Below are positions 12,520 through 18,282 of a stretch of 30,242 nucleotides of DNA, piece by piece; positions within the stretch are counted from its first letter, which is position 1, and each line of letters begins with the position of its first letter. The stretch is taken from positions 1 through 30,242 of the IMG/VR virus record IMGVR_UViG_3300025428_000014. One strand, 5' to 3'. The notes beneath the pieces were generated by a model. It was not told where the DNA came from and searched no databases. It saw only the letters and a list, made by a program, of their open reading frames with translations. Made by a program: the position numbers and the translations under genes. This DNA is from a virus.

Positions 12520-12528
12520 TAGGTAGAT

Positions 12529-12816
12529 TTATTTTGTATCAATTAGGTGGTTTTCAAACAACCAACCTATTGTTTTGCGGTGAGCTTCCTCCCACATCTC
12601 AATCCTTTGGTCTTTTGAGAGTTTCGTGCCTTGGTCGAGTTCCGAGTGGCATGAATAACAGAGGGCAGCGCACCTATAGTCATGTGCCTTAATTCCCCTA
12701 CCTTTACCGTCTCGAAGCTGATTGGAATGTGCAGCCACAACTGTGCCGTCAGATCGACCACACGCCTGGCATGGCGATTGCCTAAGTAAATCAAGGAGTT
12801 TCCTATTTCTATACAT
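12529..12816 (-). CDS. HNH nuclease, YbcO/DUF1364-like
   Basis: 95 residues with the zinc-HNH layout CQACG (C16, C19), VVAAHSNQLRDGKGRGIKAH, then AALCYSCHSELDQG. The pattern of two CxxC pairs, A-H-S/L, K-x-x-D and CHxELD matches the YbcO (DUF1364) recombination nucleases of lambdoid phages. Likely a small structure-specific or nicking endonuclease for recombination. It overlaps the upstream gene by 8 bases. It is the last gene before the noncoding hub. Confidence 0.82.
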   Translation of the reverse strand: MYRNRKLLDLLRQSPCQACGRSDGTVVAAHSNQLRDGKGRGIKAHDYRCAALCYSCHSELDQGTKLSKDQRIEMWEEAHRKTIGWLFENHLIDTK

Positions 12817-13258
12817 TTAGAGTAACAAAGTTCCACTTTTTGGTAGGGACATCGTAGAATTTTTCGCCTTCTGGCACTGAATTATTGGGGATTTCTTTGA
12901 TGGGATGCTTCATTATGTCCTCAACATCGAGCCAGTAGCCCCACTTTTTGTCAAAGTGAACGATGAAGTATATCGTAGGAAAGCCGTTATCAAATAACTT
13001 TTGCTTCCTGTATGGCACATGAATAGTGGGATAAGGACATTCTGTCTCATCTTTTTTACGCCAGTCACGCAACTCAACCTCGATATAGCCTGACCTAGTG
13101 CCTTGGTTAAACACAATCAGATCAACTGCATACTTGTCTGGATTGGGTCTTGCTTCTACCATCCAGTGCTTTTTAGCGTAATCAATGACAGCTTGTCTTG
13201 AGGGAATATCACATAAATCATGGAGTTCTTGGCTAAACTTCTTTGGGTTATTCATCAA
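12809..13258 (-). CDS. Putative restriction-fold (PD-(D/E)XK-like) protein
   Basis: 149 residues. The central part KYAVDLIVFNQGTRSGYIEV followed by ELRDWRK has the order D...E-x-E/K expected of a PD-(D/E)XK core (D at about 46, E at about 60 and 62), after an N-terminal helix with KKHWMVEARPNPDKY. I do not recognise a precise family. Its neighbour is an HNH nuclease, coupled by an 8-base overlap, so a two-nuclease cassette is possible. The nuclease call is inference. Confidence 0.55.
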   Translation of the reverse strand: MMNNPKKFSQELHDLCDIPSRQAVIDYAKKHWMVEARPNPDKYAVDLIVFNQGTRSGYIEVELRDWRKKDETECPYPTIHVPYRKQKLFDNGFPTIYFIVHFDKKWGYWLDVEDIMKHPIKEIPNNSVPEGEKFYDVPTKKWNFVTLNV

Positions 13259-13448
13259 GTCTGCTATTAGGGTTCTTGGATATATTGTGGTTTAACAGGG
13301 CAGCATAAGCGTTGTAGTAGGCTTCTTTTTCCTGACGAAGCTGGTTAATAATGTAATTTAGCCTGTCTATTTCCATCTGCTGGATATGAAGTTGTTTACG
13401 CAAATAGTCATCGGCTTCTTCCCTGTCAAAGGTAGTAAAGGTTGTCAT
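13248..13448 (-). CDS. Coiled-coil protein (66 aa)
   Basis: One long helix (about 8-50) with heptads in QQMEIDRLNYIINQLRQEKE, suggesting a dimeric coiled coil. It begins at a GAGAAATGA junction and overlaps the next gene by 11 bases. No enzymatic motif; function unknown. Confidence 0.7.
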   Translation of the reverse strand: MTTFTTFDREEADDYLRKQLHIQQMEIDRLNYIINQLRQEKEAYYNAYAALLNHNISKNPNSRLDE

Positions 13449-13648
13449 TTCTCTTGTTCCTTTACATACCTATGTAAATTAAACCAATGCTGACGCATAG
13501 ACTCAGGATACATATCAATTAACCAGCCTTGAAACGCATTGGCTGGGTTTATATTCAATAGCAAGCCATCTTCATCTTTGCAATTCATTAAAACAATTAA
13601 TAGGTTTTCCAAAGAATCTTGGCTTATGTTCTTTTTATCTGACTTCAT
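13445..13648 (-). CDS. Hypothetical protein (67 aa), junction-module array
   Basis: MKSDKKNISQDSLENLLIVL, then CKDEDGLLLNINPANAFQGW and the C-terminus VKEQEK encoded by the junction sequence. Starts and ends at GAGAAATGA junctions. Family unknown. Confidence 0.68.
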   Translation of the reverse strand: MKSDKKNISQDSLENLLIVLMNCKDEDGLLLNINPANAFQGWLIDMYPESMRQHWFNLHRYVKEQEK

Positions 13649-13848
13649 TTCTCTTGTGCCTTTTTATGTTTAGATAAAGCATCTACCAAAACAATGCCTA
13701 TTTCATTGTCCCAAACTGTATTTTGACCATCACTCCAACCTTCTTGAACATAGATAACTTCTTGGTCATAGTTAATATCGTAAGTAACTCTTGACCTACT
13801 TACACGCTTTTGAGTGCATAAATCTTCACGCATTTCAATTAGGCTCAT
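13645..13848 (-). CDS. Hypothetical protein (67 aa), junction-module array
   Basis: MSLIEMREDLCTQKRVSRSR, then beta-rich DINYDQEVIYVQEGWSDGQN and a helix ending HKKAQEK. The ends are defined by the junction module. No family recognised. Confidence 0.68.
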   Translation of the reverse strand: MSLIEMREDLCTQKRVSRSRVTYDINYDQEVIYVQEGWSDGQNTVWDNEIGIVLVDALSKHKKAQEK

Positions 13849-13857
13849 TTCTCTTCC

Positions 13858-13947
13858 TTAAATAAATCTAGCAATGATATAAACAATAACCGCACCAAGT
13901 AACCACCATTTAAAACTTCCATCAAATACCCAGTTTATAAAGTTCAT
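13858..13947 (-). CDS. 29-aa membrane mini-protein, copy 1
   Basis: Reads MNFINWVFDGSFKWWLLGAV then IVYIIARFI: one membrane helix of about 17 residues after an aromatic-rich head. A second gene at 14879-14968 encodes exactly the same protein, with only three silent base differences, which argues strongly for translation. It starts at a junction module and stops 9 bases before the next start. Function unknown; small single-helix phage proteins often target the host membrane or act as holin-like or regulatory peptides. Confidence 0.7.
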   Translation of the reverse strand: MNFINWVFDGSFKWWLLGAVIVYIIARFI

Positions 13948-13963
13948 TTCTCTTGTGCCTTTC

Positions 13964-14056
13964 TTAATATTGCCAATGCAAACCTAAATTAAACCCAATA
14001 ACTAATCCAAATAACATAAACACCACCATAAAGAAAAAACAATCTTTTAAATTCAT
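13964..14056 (-). CDS. 30-aa membrane mini-protein
   Basis: MNLKDCFFFMVVFMLFGLVI followed by GFNLGLHWQY: one membrane helix. It starts at a junction module and ends with TAA 16 bases before the next start. Same plan as the 29-aa protein next door but a different sequence. Confidence 0.6.
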   Translation of the reverse strand: MNLKDCFFFMVVFMLFGLVIGFNLGLHWQY

Positions 14057-14337
14057 TTCTCTTGTGCCTTTTTTAGTATCATTAGGCAATCTTGTACGTC
14101 ATTTACTGCTTCATCATTACATGACAAACGCAATAAATCTTCAGCCCATTTGAGAGTGCCAATTAGTTTAGACTTTTCATCAGCCGTTAGTGCCTTTCTT
14201 TTACCTTCATAAAATTGAATTATTGCCTCTGCAAACATTACAGGGAAGTCTGCATCAGCACCAGCCCTAAGTAAACCTTCCGCTATACCGCCTTGATGTA
14301 AATAAATATTGTGTATTTCTTCAGTAGTTAATTTCAT
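14053..14337 (-). CDS. Helical hypothetical protein (94 aa), junction-module array
   Basis: Begins MKLTTEEIHNIYLHQGGIAE and ends in LMILKKAQEK. Entirely helical with GLLRAGADADFPVMFAEAII and DLLRLSCNDEAVNDVQDCL. The frame is open further upstream to 14415, but that extension overlaps the 24-aa gene at 14334-14408 in another frame; the ATG at 14337 in the junction module is the better start. Family not recognised. Confidence 0.7.
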   Translation of the reverse strand: MKLTTEEIHNIYLHQGGIAEGLLRAGADADFPVMFAEAIIQFYEGKRKALTADEKSKLIGTLKWAEDLLRLSCNDEAVNDVQDCLMILKKAQEK

Positions 14338-14408
14338 TTCCCTTGCGCCTTTCTTAGTAAGTACCCAAAACAAAAAGATAAAATAAACCAAACCGCTAAA
14401 GTAATCAT
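14334..14408 (-). CDS. 24-aa membrane mini-protein
   Basis: MITLAVWFILSFCFGYLLRK with tail AQGK: a single membrane helix with a basic end. It lies exactly between two junction modules: its ATG overlaps the preceding TGA, and its own TGA overlaps the next ATG. This position, and the tail AQGK mirroring KAQEK elsewhere, support it although it is very short. Confidence 0.58.
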   Translation of the reverse strand: MITLAVWFILSFCFGYLLRKAQGK

Positions 14409-14650
14409 TTCTCACTCCCGTAATTAAGCAACCAACTATTACGACCTTCGTGTTCTTCGGGTAACTGTTTAATCAATAGCTCTGCCCACTTCACACGACT
14501 AAGACCGCTTTCAATTTCTGCTTTGGTAGGCGTTAGTGTCTTTACTTTTTGTCCGTGAGCAAACCCTTCCATAAACCATGCTCTAGCACACTCCAAGTTT
14601 GTTTGATTGCTTAAATCTAAACTGTTCCATATTTCAATAGCTTTACTCAT
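14405..14650 (-). CDS. Helical hypothetical protein (81 aa), junction-module array
   Basis: MSKAIEIWNSLDLSNQTNLE, then helices with CARAWFMEGFAHGQKVKTLT, SRVKWAELLIKQLPEEHEGR, ending GSEK. Its KWAELL helix resembles KWAEDLL in the protein at 14053-14337, which suggests two diverged paralogues in this array. Starts and ends at junction modules. Confidence 0.68.
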   Translation of the reverse strand: MSKAIEIWNSLDLSNQTNLECARAWFMEGFAHGQKVKTLTPTKAEIESGLSRVKWAELLIKQLPEEHEGRNSWLLNYGSEK

Positions 14651-14862
14651 TTCTCATTTGCCTCCTCTTCGCCTACCCATCCAAAATATCCAGCAGCTTC
14701 GCCACAAGCACAGCACCTTAGCCTTGGAAACTCGCTACCCTTAACTCCGTACTCAGCTACCCACGACTTGTTACGACACCCTCCGCAGACAAGCACTTCA
14801 TTTATGGCAGTCGGGGTTTCATTCCGATGTGCTAAGAATATTACTTTAGCGTTCTCAATCAT
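14647..14862 (-). CDS. Zinc-ribbon mini-protein (71 aa)
   Basis: Two cysteine pairs, CGGC and CCAC, about 24 residues apart, between short strands (NEVLVCGGCRNKSW and EFPRLRCCACGEAAGYFGWV), typical of a single zinc ribbon. The tail ANEK is encoded by a junction module whose GAGGAGG serves as ribosome site for the next gene. Possible nucleic acid or protein binding; function unknown. Confidence 0.7.
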   Translation of the reverse strand: MIENAKVIFLAHRNETPTAINEVLVCGGCRNKSWVAEYGVKGSEFPRLRCCACGEAAGYFGWVGEEEANEK

Positions 14863-14878
14863 TTCTCACTTGCCTTTC

Positions 14879-14968
14879 TTAAATAAATCTAGCAATGATA
14901 TAAACAATAACTGCACCAAGTAACCACCATTTAAAACTGCCGTCAAATACCCAGTTTATAAAGTTCAT
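14879..14968 (-). CDS. 29-aa membrane mini-protein, copy 2
   Basis: Encodes a protein identical to that at 13858-13947. The two 90-base genes differ at three positions, all third codon positions and all silent (in the codons for Asp9, Gly10 and Ala19). The flanking bases, including the junction module on the start side and the TAA context, are also nearly identical, so a block of about 115 bp was duplicated. Confidence 0.7.
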   Translation of the reverse strand: MNFINWVFDGSFKWWLLGAVIVYIIARFI

Positions 14969-15159
14969 TTCTCTTGTGCCTTTTTCAAGTATTCTGCAAG
15001 TCTTTTGCCATAAGTCAAAGAATGTATTTCCATTTTTAACGCTTCTATTTCAGCTTTTTGCTGGCATAGCATTTCAATAGCTTGTTTAACTGCTGGTAAA
15101 TACCCAACAGAAAGCATCTTTTCAAACTCCTTTAAATCAGCTAGTTCATTTGCAGTCAT
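14965..15159 (-). CDS. Helical coiled-coil protein (64 aa), junction-module array
   Basis: MTANELADLKEFEKMLSVGY, then a coiled-coil stretch QAIEMLCQQKAEIEALKMEI and tail LKKAQEK from the junction module. First gene of the array by transcription order after the zinc-ribbon gene; its own start has AAGGATAAAAA instead of the module. Confidence 0.7.
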   Translation of the reverse strand: MTANELADLKEFEKMLSVGYLPAVKQAIEMLCQQKAEIEALKMEIHSLTYGKRLAEYLKKAQEK

Positions 15160-15332
15160 TTTTTATCCTTTGAAGAAAACTTTTGATGGCTAATTTTCTT
15201 CAAACAATTGGCACACTTCCAGCGTTTGATGCTTTTATGAGCAGTTTGTATGACCTGACCAGTGTCTGCTGGCTGATAGGATATACATGACGAGCAGTAT
15301 CTGAGCTTACCGACAGATGGGATTTCAAGCAT
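15156..15332 (-). CDS. Zinc-ribbon mini-protein (58 aa)
   Basis: MLEIPSVGKLRYCSSCISYQ and WKCANCLKKISHQ: two CxxC pairs 24 residues apart with basic residues around them, so a zinc ribbon is likely. The TGA overlaps the next ATG, and the start overlaps the preceding gene by 8 bases. Function unknown; binding to nucleic acid is plausible from the basic tail KFSSKDKK. Confidence 0.66.
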   Translation of the reverse strand: MLEIPSVGKLRYCSSCISYQPADTGQVIQTAHKSIKRWKCANCLKKISHQKFSSKDKK

Positions 15333-15528
15333 CTTTTTTAGATCTCCGTTTAATGGCTGGTAAACCTACAGTCTCCTTTGGTTCTAAGGATTCTAGTAGG
15401 GCATCGGCATACTCGACAGATGCATTACTAATCATATCAAGGGGTGCAGCTCCACCATACGCCAGTAATCCGTTCATGGCAAACAGTGAAGCCAGTAACC
15501 TTGCGTGTTCTTTATCTTGTTCGTTCAT
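15325..15528 (-). CDS. Hypothetical protein (67 aa)
   Basis: MNEQDKEHARLLASLFAMNG, then a helix and a basic C-terminus KRRSKKDA. Start at the ATG at 15528, which shares one base with the stop of the upstream gene (TGATG). No family recognised. Confidence 0.66.
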   Translation of the reverse strand: MNEQDKEHARLLASLFAMNGLLAYGGAAPLDMISNASVEYADALLESLEPKETVGLPAIKRRSKKDA

Positions 15529-15797
15529 CAATGCACCTGTTTGACCAGTTTCTTTAATCGGCTTTTAGCGTTCCTAAAGGAGCGTGTAAAGGCATATACG
15601 GCTTTCTCTTCTTCCATGCCCATTTCTACGGCAATGGTAGATAACACCATAGATACTGCTCCCAAAATAACAGTAGCCTCTACATCTGCTTTAGGAGCTA
15701 ATAAGTGAAATATCTCTAATGCTATTTCACGAGATGGATCTTTAATCTTTTCTTGCAATGCTGCTTCCATAAATTTTGGATCACCGATTTCAGCCAT
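15528..15797 (-). CDS. Hypothetical protein (89 aa) with a hydrophobic helix
   Basis: Contains a hydrophobic helix ATVILGAVSMVLSTIAV (about 42-58) between charged helices and a basic C-terminus. Peripheral membrane association or a buried helix are both possible. Overlaps the upstream gene by 8 bases. Family unknown. Confidence 0.66.
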   Translation of the reverse strand: MAEIGDPKFMEAALQEKIKDPSREIALEIFHLLAPKADVEATVILGAVSMVLSTIAVEMGMEEEKAVYAFTRSFRNAKSRLKKLVKQVH

Positions 15798-16155
15798 TTG
15801 TATTTCCTTGTTTAATTATTGTTGTGGATCCAAAGAACCTACGTTCTAGCAGATCTTTATCTTCATCACCACTGCGTTCCATTACTAAGGTCTTGGCAAA
15901 ATCTCTAAATAACTTAACGTCTTTGTATTTATCTTGAAACGTGCCACGCTGACCATGTTCATAACTTAATGGGTTAAAAGCATGAAGAATGATGTCCTGA
16001 TCCCAGTATTGATAACGACCACGCAAATACTTCATAGTCCATTTAACATCTTCTACCTTTGACATCGTGGGATCTAGCGTTAGCATAAGAAACAGCAAAC
16101 GCAAAATGATCCAGTCTTGTTTTTTAACCTTATGTAAACCGCCATATTCAATCAT
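15790..16155 (-). CDS. Hypothetical protein (121 aa)
   Basis: N-terminal helix KQDWIILRLLFLMLTLD, then KWTMKYLRGRYQYWDQDIIL and a basic-acidic middle. Resembles no family I can name. It is coupled to the RHH gene by ATGA and to the next gene by an 8-base overlap. Confidence 0.66.
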   Translation of the reverse strand: MIEYGGLHKVKKQDWIILRLLFLMLTLDPTMSKVEDVKWTMKYLRGRYQYWDQDIILHAFNPLSYEHGQRGTFQDKYKDVKLFRDFAKTLVMERSGDEDKDLLERRFFGSTTIIKQGNTNG

Positions 16156-16430
16156 CGCTTTAGCTCCTCTATGCGTTCTGACAGAACCACGCCCAAGTCT
16201 TTACCTTTAATGGCAATCATCTGGGCTTCTTCGCAGTCATAAATTACTTTGGCTGCATCTTGGATTCCTACGTTGTAGCCAGTCGTAAATGCATCTGTGC
16301 CATCAACCAACATACCGATGGCGTTACGAATCAGAACAGATGCCTTACGCTGTTTTGCCAGTTCCTTTAGCTTGTTGTGATGCTCCAAAGGGAGGTATAC
16401 CGAGTAGGGTATTAGTTTTTTTGTGTCCAT
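16152..16430 (-). CDS. Ribbon-helix-helix regulator
   Basis: 92 residues. IPYSVYLPLEHHNKLKELAK, then RKASVLIRNAIGMLVDG has the layout of an Arc/CopG ribbon-helix-helix: a short strand with alternating residues followed by two helices. The C-terminal half (IQDAAKVIYDCEEAQMIAIK) probably dimerises or senses a partner. Likely a repressor of the recombination or small-gene units; target unknown. It overlaps the upstream gene by 19 bases. Confidence 0.72.
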   Translation of the reverse strand: MDTKKLIPYSVYLPLEHHNKLKELAKQRKASVLIRNAIGMLVDGTDAFTTGYNVGIQDAAKVIYDCEEAQMIAIKGKDLGVVLSERIEELKR

Positions 16431-16834
16431 TCCGTATATTTTCTGTGTAATTTGTCTAAGAGTATTTGAGCTGAACGATTAGTTTTGAGGTCGGATCTGG
16501 ATGGGACATTGAGATAATTACGAACCCATTCAGTAGCCTCTTCCATATCTTCATCAAAGATCTGCTCTTCGGCATACAAATACTTCCAAAATTTAGGATC
16601 TCGGCAGAGTAAACCAGCGATACGAATAGCTCTATCGCCAGCAAACTCTTCTGCTTTATCCATCGGTTGCTCATCTCCGTTAACTCTGACTAAGACACAT
16701 TGATATCTCGCCCCAACGTAATCCCTGAGTAAATCTTCAGGAATCTCATCAGGATGCAGTGACAATGTAAGCACATAGCCAGTCTTATCTTGTTTGAGAG
16801 CGACTTTAACGGCTTCGAATTGTAAGGTCTTCAA
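16412..16834 (-). CDS. Conserved phage hypothetical protein, TTG start (140 aa)
   Basis: Contains LTLSLHPDEIPEDLLRDYVG, then FAGDRAIRIAGLLCRDPKFW and ending NVPSRSDLKTNRSAQILLDK. The last motif (SR-S/A-EL-x-TN) is common in a phage protein family found beside ERF or RecT recombination genes; function unknown. I start at TTG 16834 because GGAGGG lies 6-7 bases before it; the open frame continues to 16936 but only inside the preceding gene. It overlaps that gene by 29 bases. Confidence 0.7.
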   Translation of the reverse strand: MKTLQFEAVKVALKQDKTGYVLTLSLHPDEIPEDLLRDYVGARYQCVLVRVNGDEQPMDKAEEFAGDRAIRIAGLLCRDPKFWKYLYAEEQIFDEDMEEATEWVRNYLNVPSRSDLKTNRSAQILLDKLHRKYTEWTQKN

Positions 16835-17177
16835 CTCTGCCCTCCAAGTATTTAACAAGCTTCTTCCAGTCTTCAATGGTTTCCCAACGCTGAACGCAAA
16901 TACGAGCCAGCTCTTCGTTTTCCTGACGGAGCACATTGAGTTCTACTTCTTGCTTTTGGGCTACTTCTTCCCAATGCACTGGTGCTCTTTCAGCAATCAA
17001 GCGTTGAATGTTGGCCTCATGTGCAGCTTCTGCTTCCATTTGATCAAAAGATACTGGAGCTGGTTTTTTAATATGATCCATCATTTCAATTATCTGTTTA
17101 GCCTTTGATTTGGCTGGTCGACCACGTTTCTTTTTCGTAGGAATCTCTAGATTGATTTTGTAATTAGGGTTTTGCAT
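16806..17177 (-). CDS. AT-hook and coiled-coil protein (123 aa)
   Basis: The N-terminal part has KKKRGRPAKSKAKQ, an AT-hook (GRP core flanked by basic residues) that binds the minor groove of AT-rich DNA. A helical part and a coiled coil follow (QEVELNVLRQENEELARICV). I start at the ATG at 17177, 8 bases after AAGGAT and 10 bp after the previous stop; an upstream in-frame ATG at 17219 would overlap the previous gene by 32 bp. Possibly an architectural or regulatory DNA-binding protein. Confidence 0.72.
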   Translation of the reverse strand: MQNPNYKINLEIPTKKKRGRPAKSKAKQIIEMMDHIKKPAPVSFDQMEAEAAHEANIQRLIAERAPVHWEEVAQKQEVELNVLRQENEELARICVQRWETIEDWKKLVKYLEGRVEDLTIRSR

Positions 17178-17187
17178 TTTCTTATCC

Positions 17188-17439
17188 TTAGTACGGGAGT
17201 TCTTCTTCAGGTTTGACATAGGGTTCCGCTGCGGTTAGTGAGGTGTAATTCATGCCAGACTTGGAGGTATTGTTCCAACCTGACAGGGCAATCTTGACCA
17301 TTGATCCTTTGGATTTATCCATCTGTTCAATGAGAAAAGTCTTATCCAAAAAGATATCTCCACGCACATCAGGATGATTGGGAGTCTTCTTTTGATTGGG
17401 GAATAACGCCCCAGTGTTTGGTTTTTGTTCGTAAGCCAT
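17188..17439 (-). CDS. DUF736-like short protein (83 aa)
   Basis: TGALFPNQKKTPNHPDVRGD, then LSGWNNTSKSGMNYTSLTAA resembles the GALFxNxKK...HPDxxG...SGW...SKxGxxYxSL pattern of DUF736 and similar phage proteins with an OB-like sheet. Located between ERF and the AT-hook gene, it may bind single-stranded DNA in the recombination module. That role is inference. Confidence 0.68.
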   Translation of the reverse strand: MAYEQKPNTGALFPNQKKTPNHPDVRGDIFLDKTFLIEQMDKSKGSMVKIALSGWNNTSKSGMNYTSLTAAEPYVKPEEELPY

Positions 17440-17442
17440 GTA

Positions 17443-18123
17443 TTACTCCTTTGCAAATTTGTTTTTGGTTTCAGTAAACTTGCCCATCATCTCTTTAAAG
17501 AACTCAGGGTCTTTTGCTTTGACGGTATCAAAGAGAACCTTGTTCTTTTTAAATATCGTCATAACATCGGCATCGCTAGAGCATAGGTCTAGCAACATAT
17601 GGGATGAATCCCTAACCAGTGCAAGCCATTCTTCTTGGGTGCAATCAGGTTTAGCGTTGATCACAATTTGAAACTCACCTTTCTTGCCCTCAATCTTTTC
17701 AGGCATTTTGGTGAACTCAGGCTTGGGTTCAATATTCTTAGGTGGCTCTTTAGGCTCTTGTGCATCAATGTGATCATTTTCTAAAACATCCATGCAAAGC
17801 AACCAAAGGTATCTGCGAAAATAGGTATGGGTGCTGCCCAGTGACTGGATAGCCTGACCTTTGGCGTTCTCTGCATATACCAGTGGTGAAGTAAAGGTAA
17901 TCAAACCATCACCTTCTGTTTCATGCACTGTTAAATACGCAGTATCAGAGGTAAATGACACGACACCGCACAAACCAATCTTGTTAAAGATCTCGGTTAC
18001 TTGGGGAATAAAGTCACCTAGTTCAAAGTAATTGAACCCTGCAAACTTATTCTTTCCTGATTTGTTGAGAGGAGTTTTGTGAAGCAATGCTCTTGCTTCT
18101 TGTAGTTTTTTATAAACGCTCAT
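17443..18123 (-). CDS. erf: ERF-family single-strand annealing protein
   Basis: 226 residues. The core VSVYKKLQEARALL (first residues), FAGFNYFELGDFIPQVTEIF, and AIQSLGSTHTYFRRYLWLL followed by DVLENDHIDA matches the ERF superfamily (P22 Erf, LLG-x-TY-x-RRY-x-L... motif). It anneals complementary single strands during phage recombination and genome circularisation. The C-terminal 80 residues are a lysine/proline-rich linker and a small helical domain (TQEEWLALVRDSSHMLLDLC). It sits in one unit with the exonuclease at 18279, the usual annealase-exonuclease pair. Confidence 0.88.
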   Translation of the reverse strand: MSVYKKLQEARALLHKTPLNKSGKNKFAGFNYFELGDFIPQVTEIFNKIGLCGVVSFTSDTAYLTVHETEGDGLITFTSPLVYAENAKGQAIQSLGSTHTYFRRYLWLLCMDVLENDHIDAQEPKEPPKNIEPKPEFTKMPEKIEGKKGEFQIVINAKPDCTQEEWLALVRDSSHMLLDLCSSDADVMTIFKKNKVLFDTVKAKDPEFFKEMMGKFTETKNKFAKE

Positions 18124-18132
18124 GTTAGTTCC

Positions 18133-18282
18133 TTAAAAACAAGTAGTGTTGCAATTGCCGTAGTTATCGCAACAAGTGGTACAAACGACCATTTTGTTGC
18201 CATACATGACAGTTTGAGTAGTACAGGCTGCATAGGTAAATGCCGATGCAGATATAAGCCAAATGGCTATTAGGTATTTCAT
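18133..18282 (-). CDS. Exported cysteine-rich mini-protein (49 aa)
   Basis: A signal-peptide-like start MKYLIAIWLISASAFTYA is followed by a mature part of about 30 residues with seven cysteines (CTTQ, VVCTTCCDNYGNC, TTCF). Cleavage after TYA is likely, with the first cysteine next to the site, although YAAC is not a standard lipobox. Its ATG overlaps the exonuclease stop (ATGA) and it ends 9 bases before the erf start. An exported disulfide-rich peptide inside a recombination operon is unusual; it may act in the periplasm or envelope. Confidence 0.68.
   Translation of the reverse strand: MKYLIAIWLISASAFTYAACTTQTVMYGNKMVVCTTCCDNYGNCNTTCF

Larger units (their letters stand above)
11915..12528. 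other. Noncoding hub, candidate replication origin
   Basis: Over 600 bp without a convincing gene in an otherwise fully packed genome. It contains a leftward promoter at its right end (12489-12519), a stem at 12376-12405, two perfect inverted repeats (12243-12267 and 12286-12311), further stems ATGCAG/CTGCAT near 12073-12090 and CTATCC/GGATAG near 12111-12132, and a rightward terminator (11949-11983). The part from 12230 to 12370 is AT-rich. It is directly upstream of the ParB-like, helicase and primase genes, which is the usual place of a phage origin. Origin function is inference. Confidence 0.55.
13445..14985 (-). repeat. Dispersed gene-junction module (10 copies)
   Basis: Ten successive starts, at 13448, 13648, 13848, 13947, 14056, 14337, 14408, 14650, 14862 and 14968, lie in GAGAAATGA (GGGAAATGA at 14337). 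Four carry the longer identical core GGCACAAGAGAAATGA (13648, 13947, 14056, 14968). Where the upstream gene reads through it, the module encodes the tail KAQEK (or EQEK, AQGK, GSEK, ANEK) and its TGA stop overlaps the next ATG. It serves as stop, ribosome site and start together. Confidence 0.85.

Noticed and set aside
13445-14985. CRISPR array, because of regularly repeated short sequence
   Set aside because: The repeats are gene junctions of variable spacing and include start and stop codons; they have no repeat-spacer structure.
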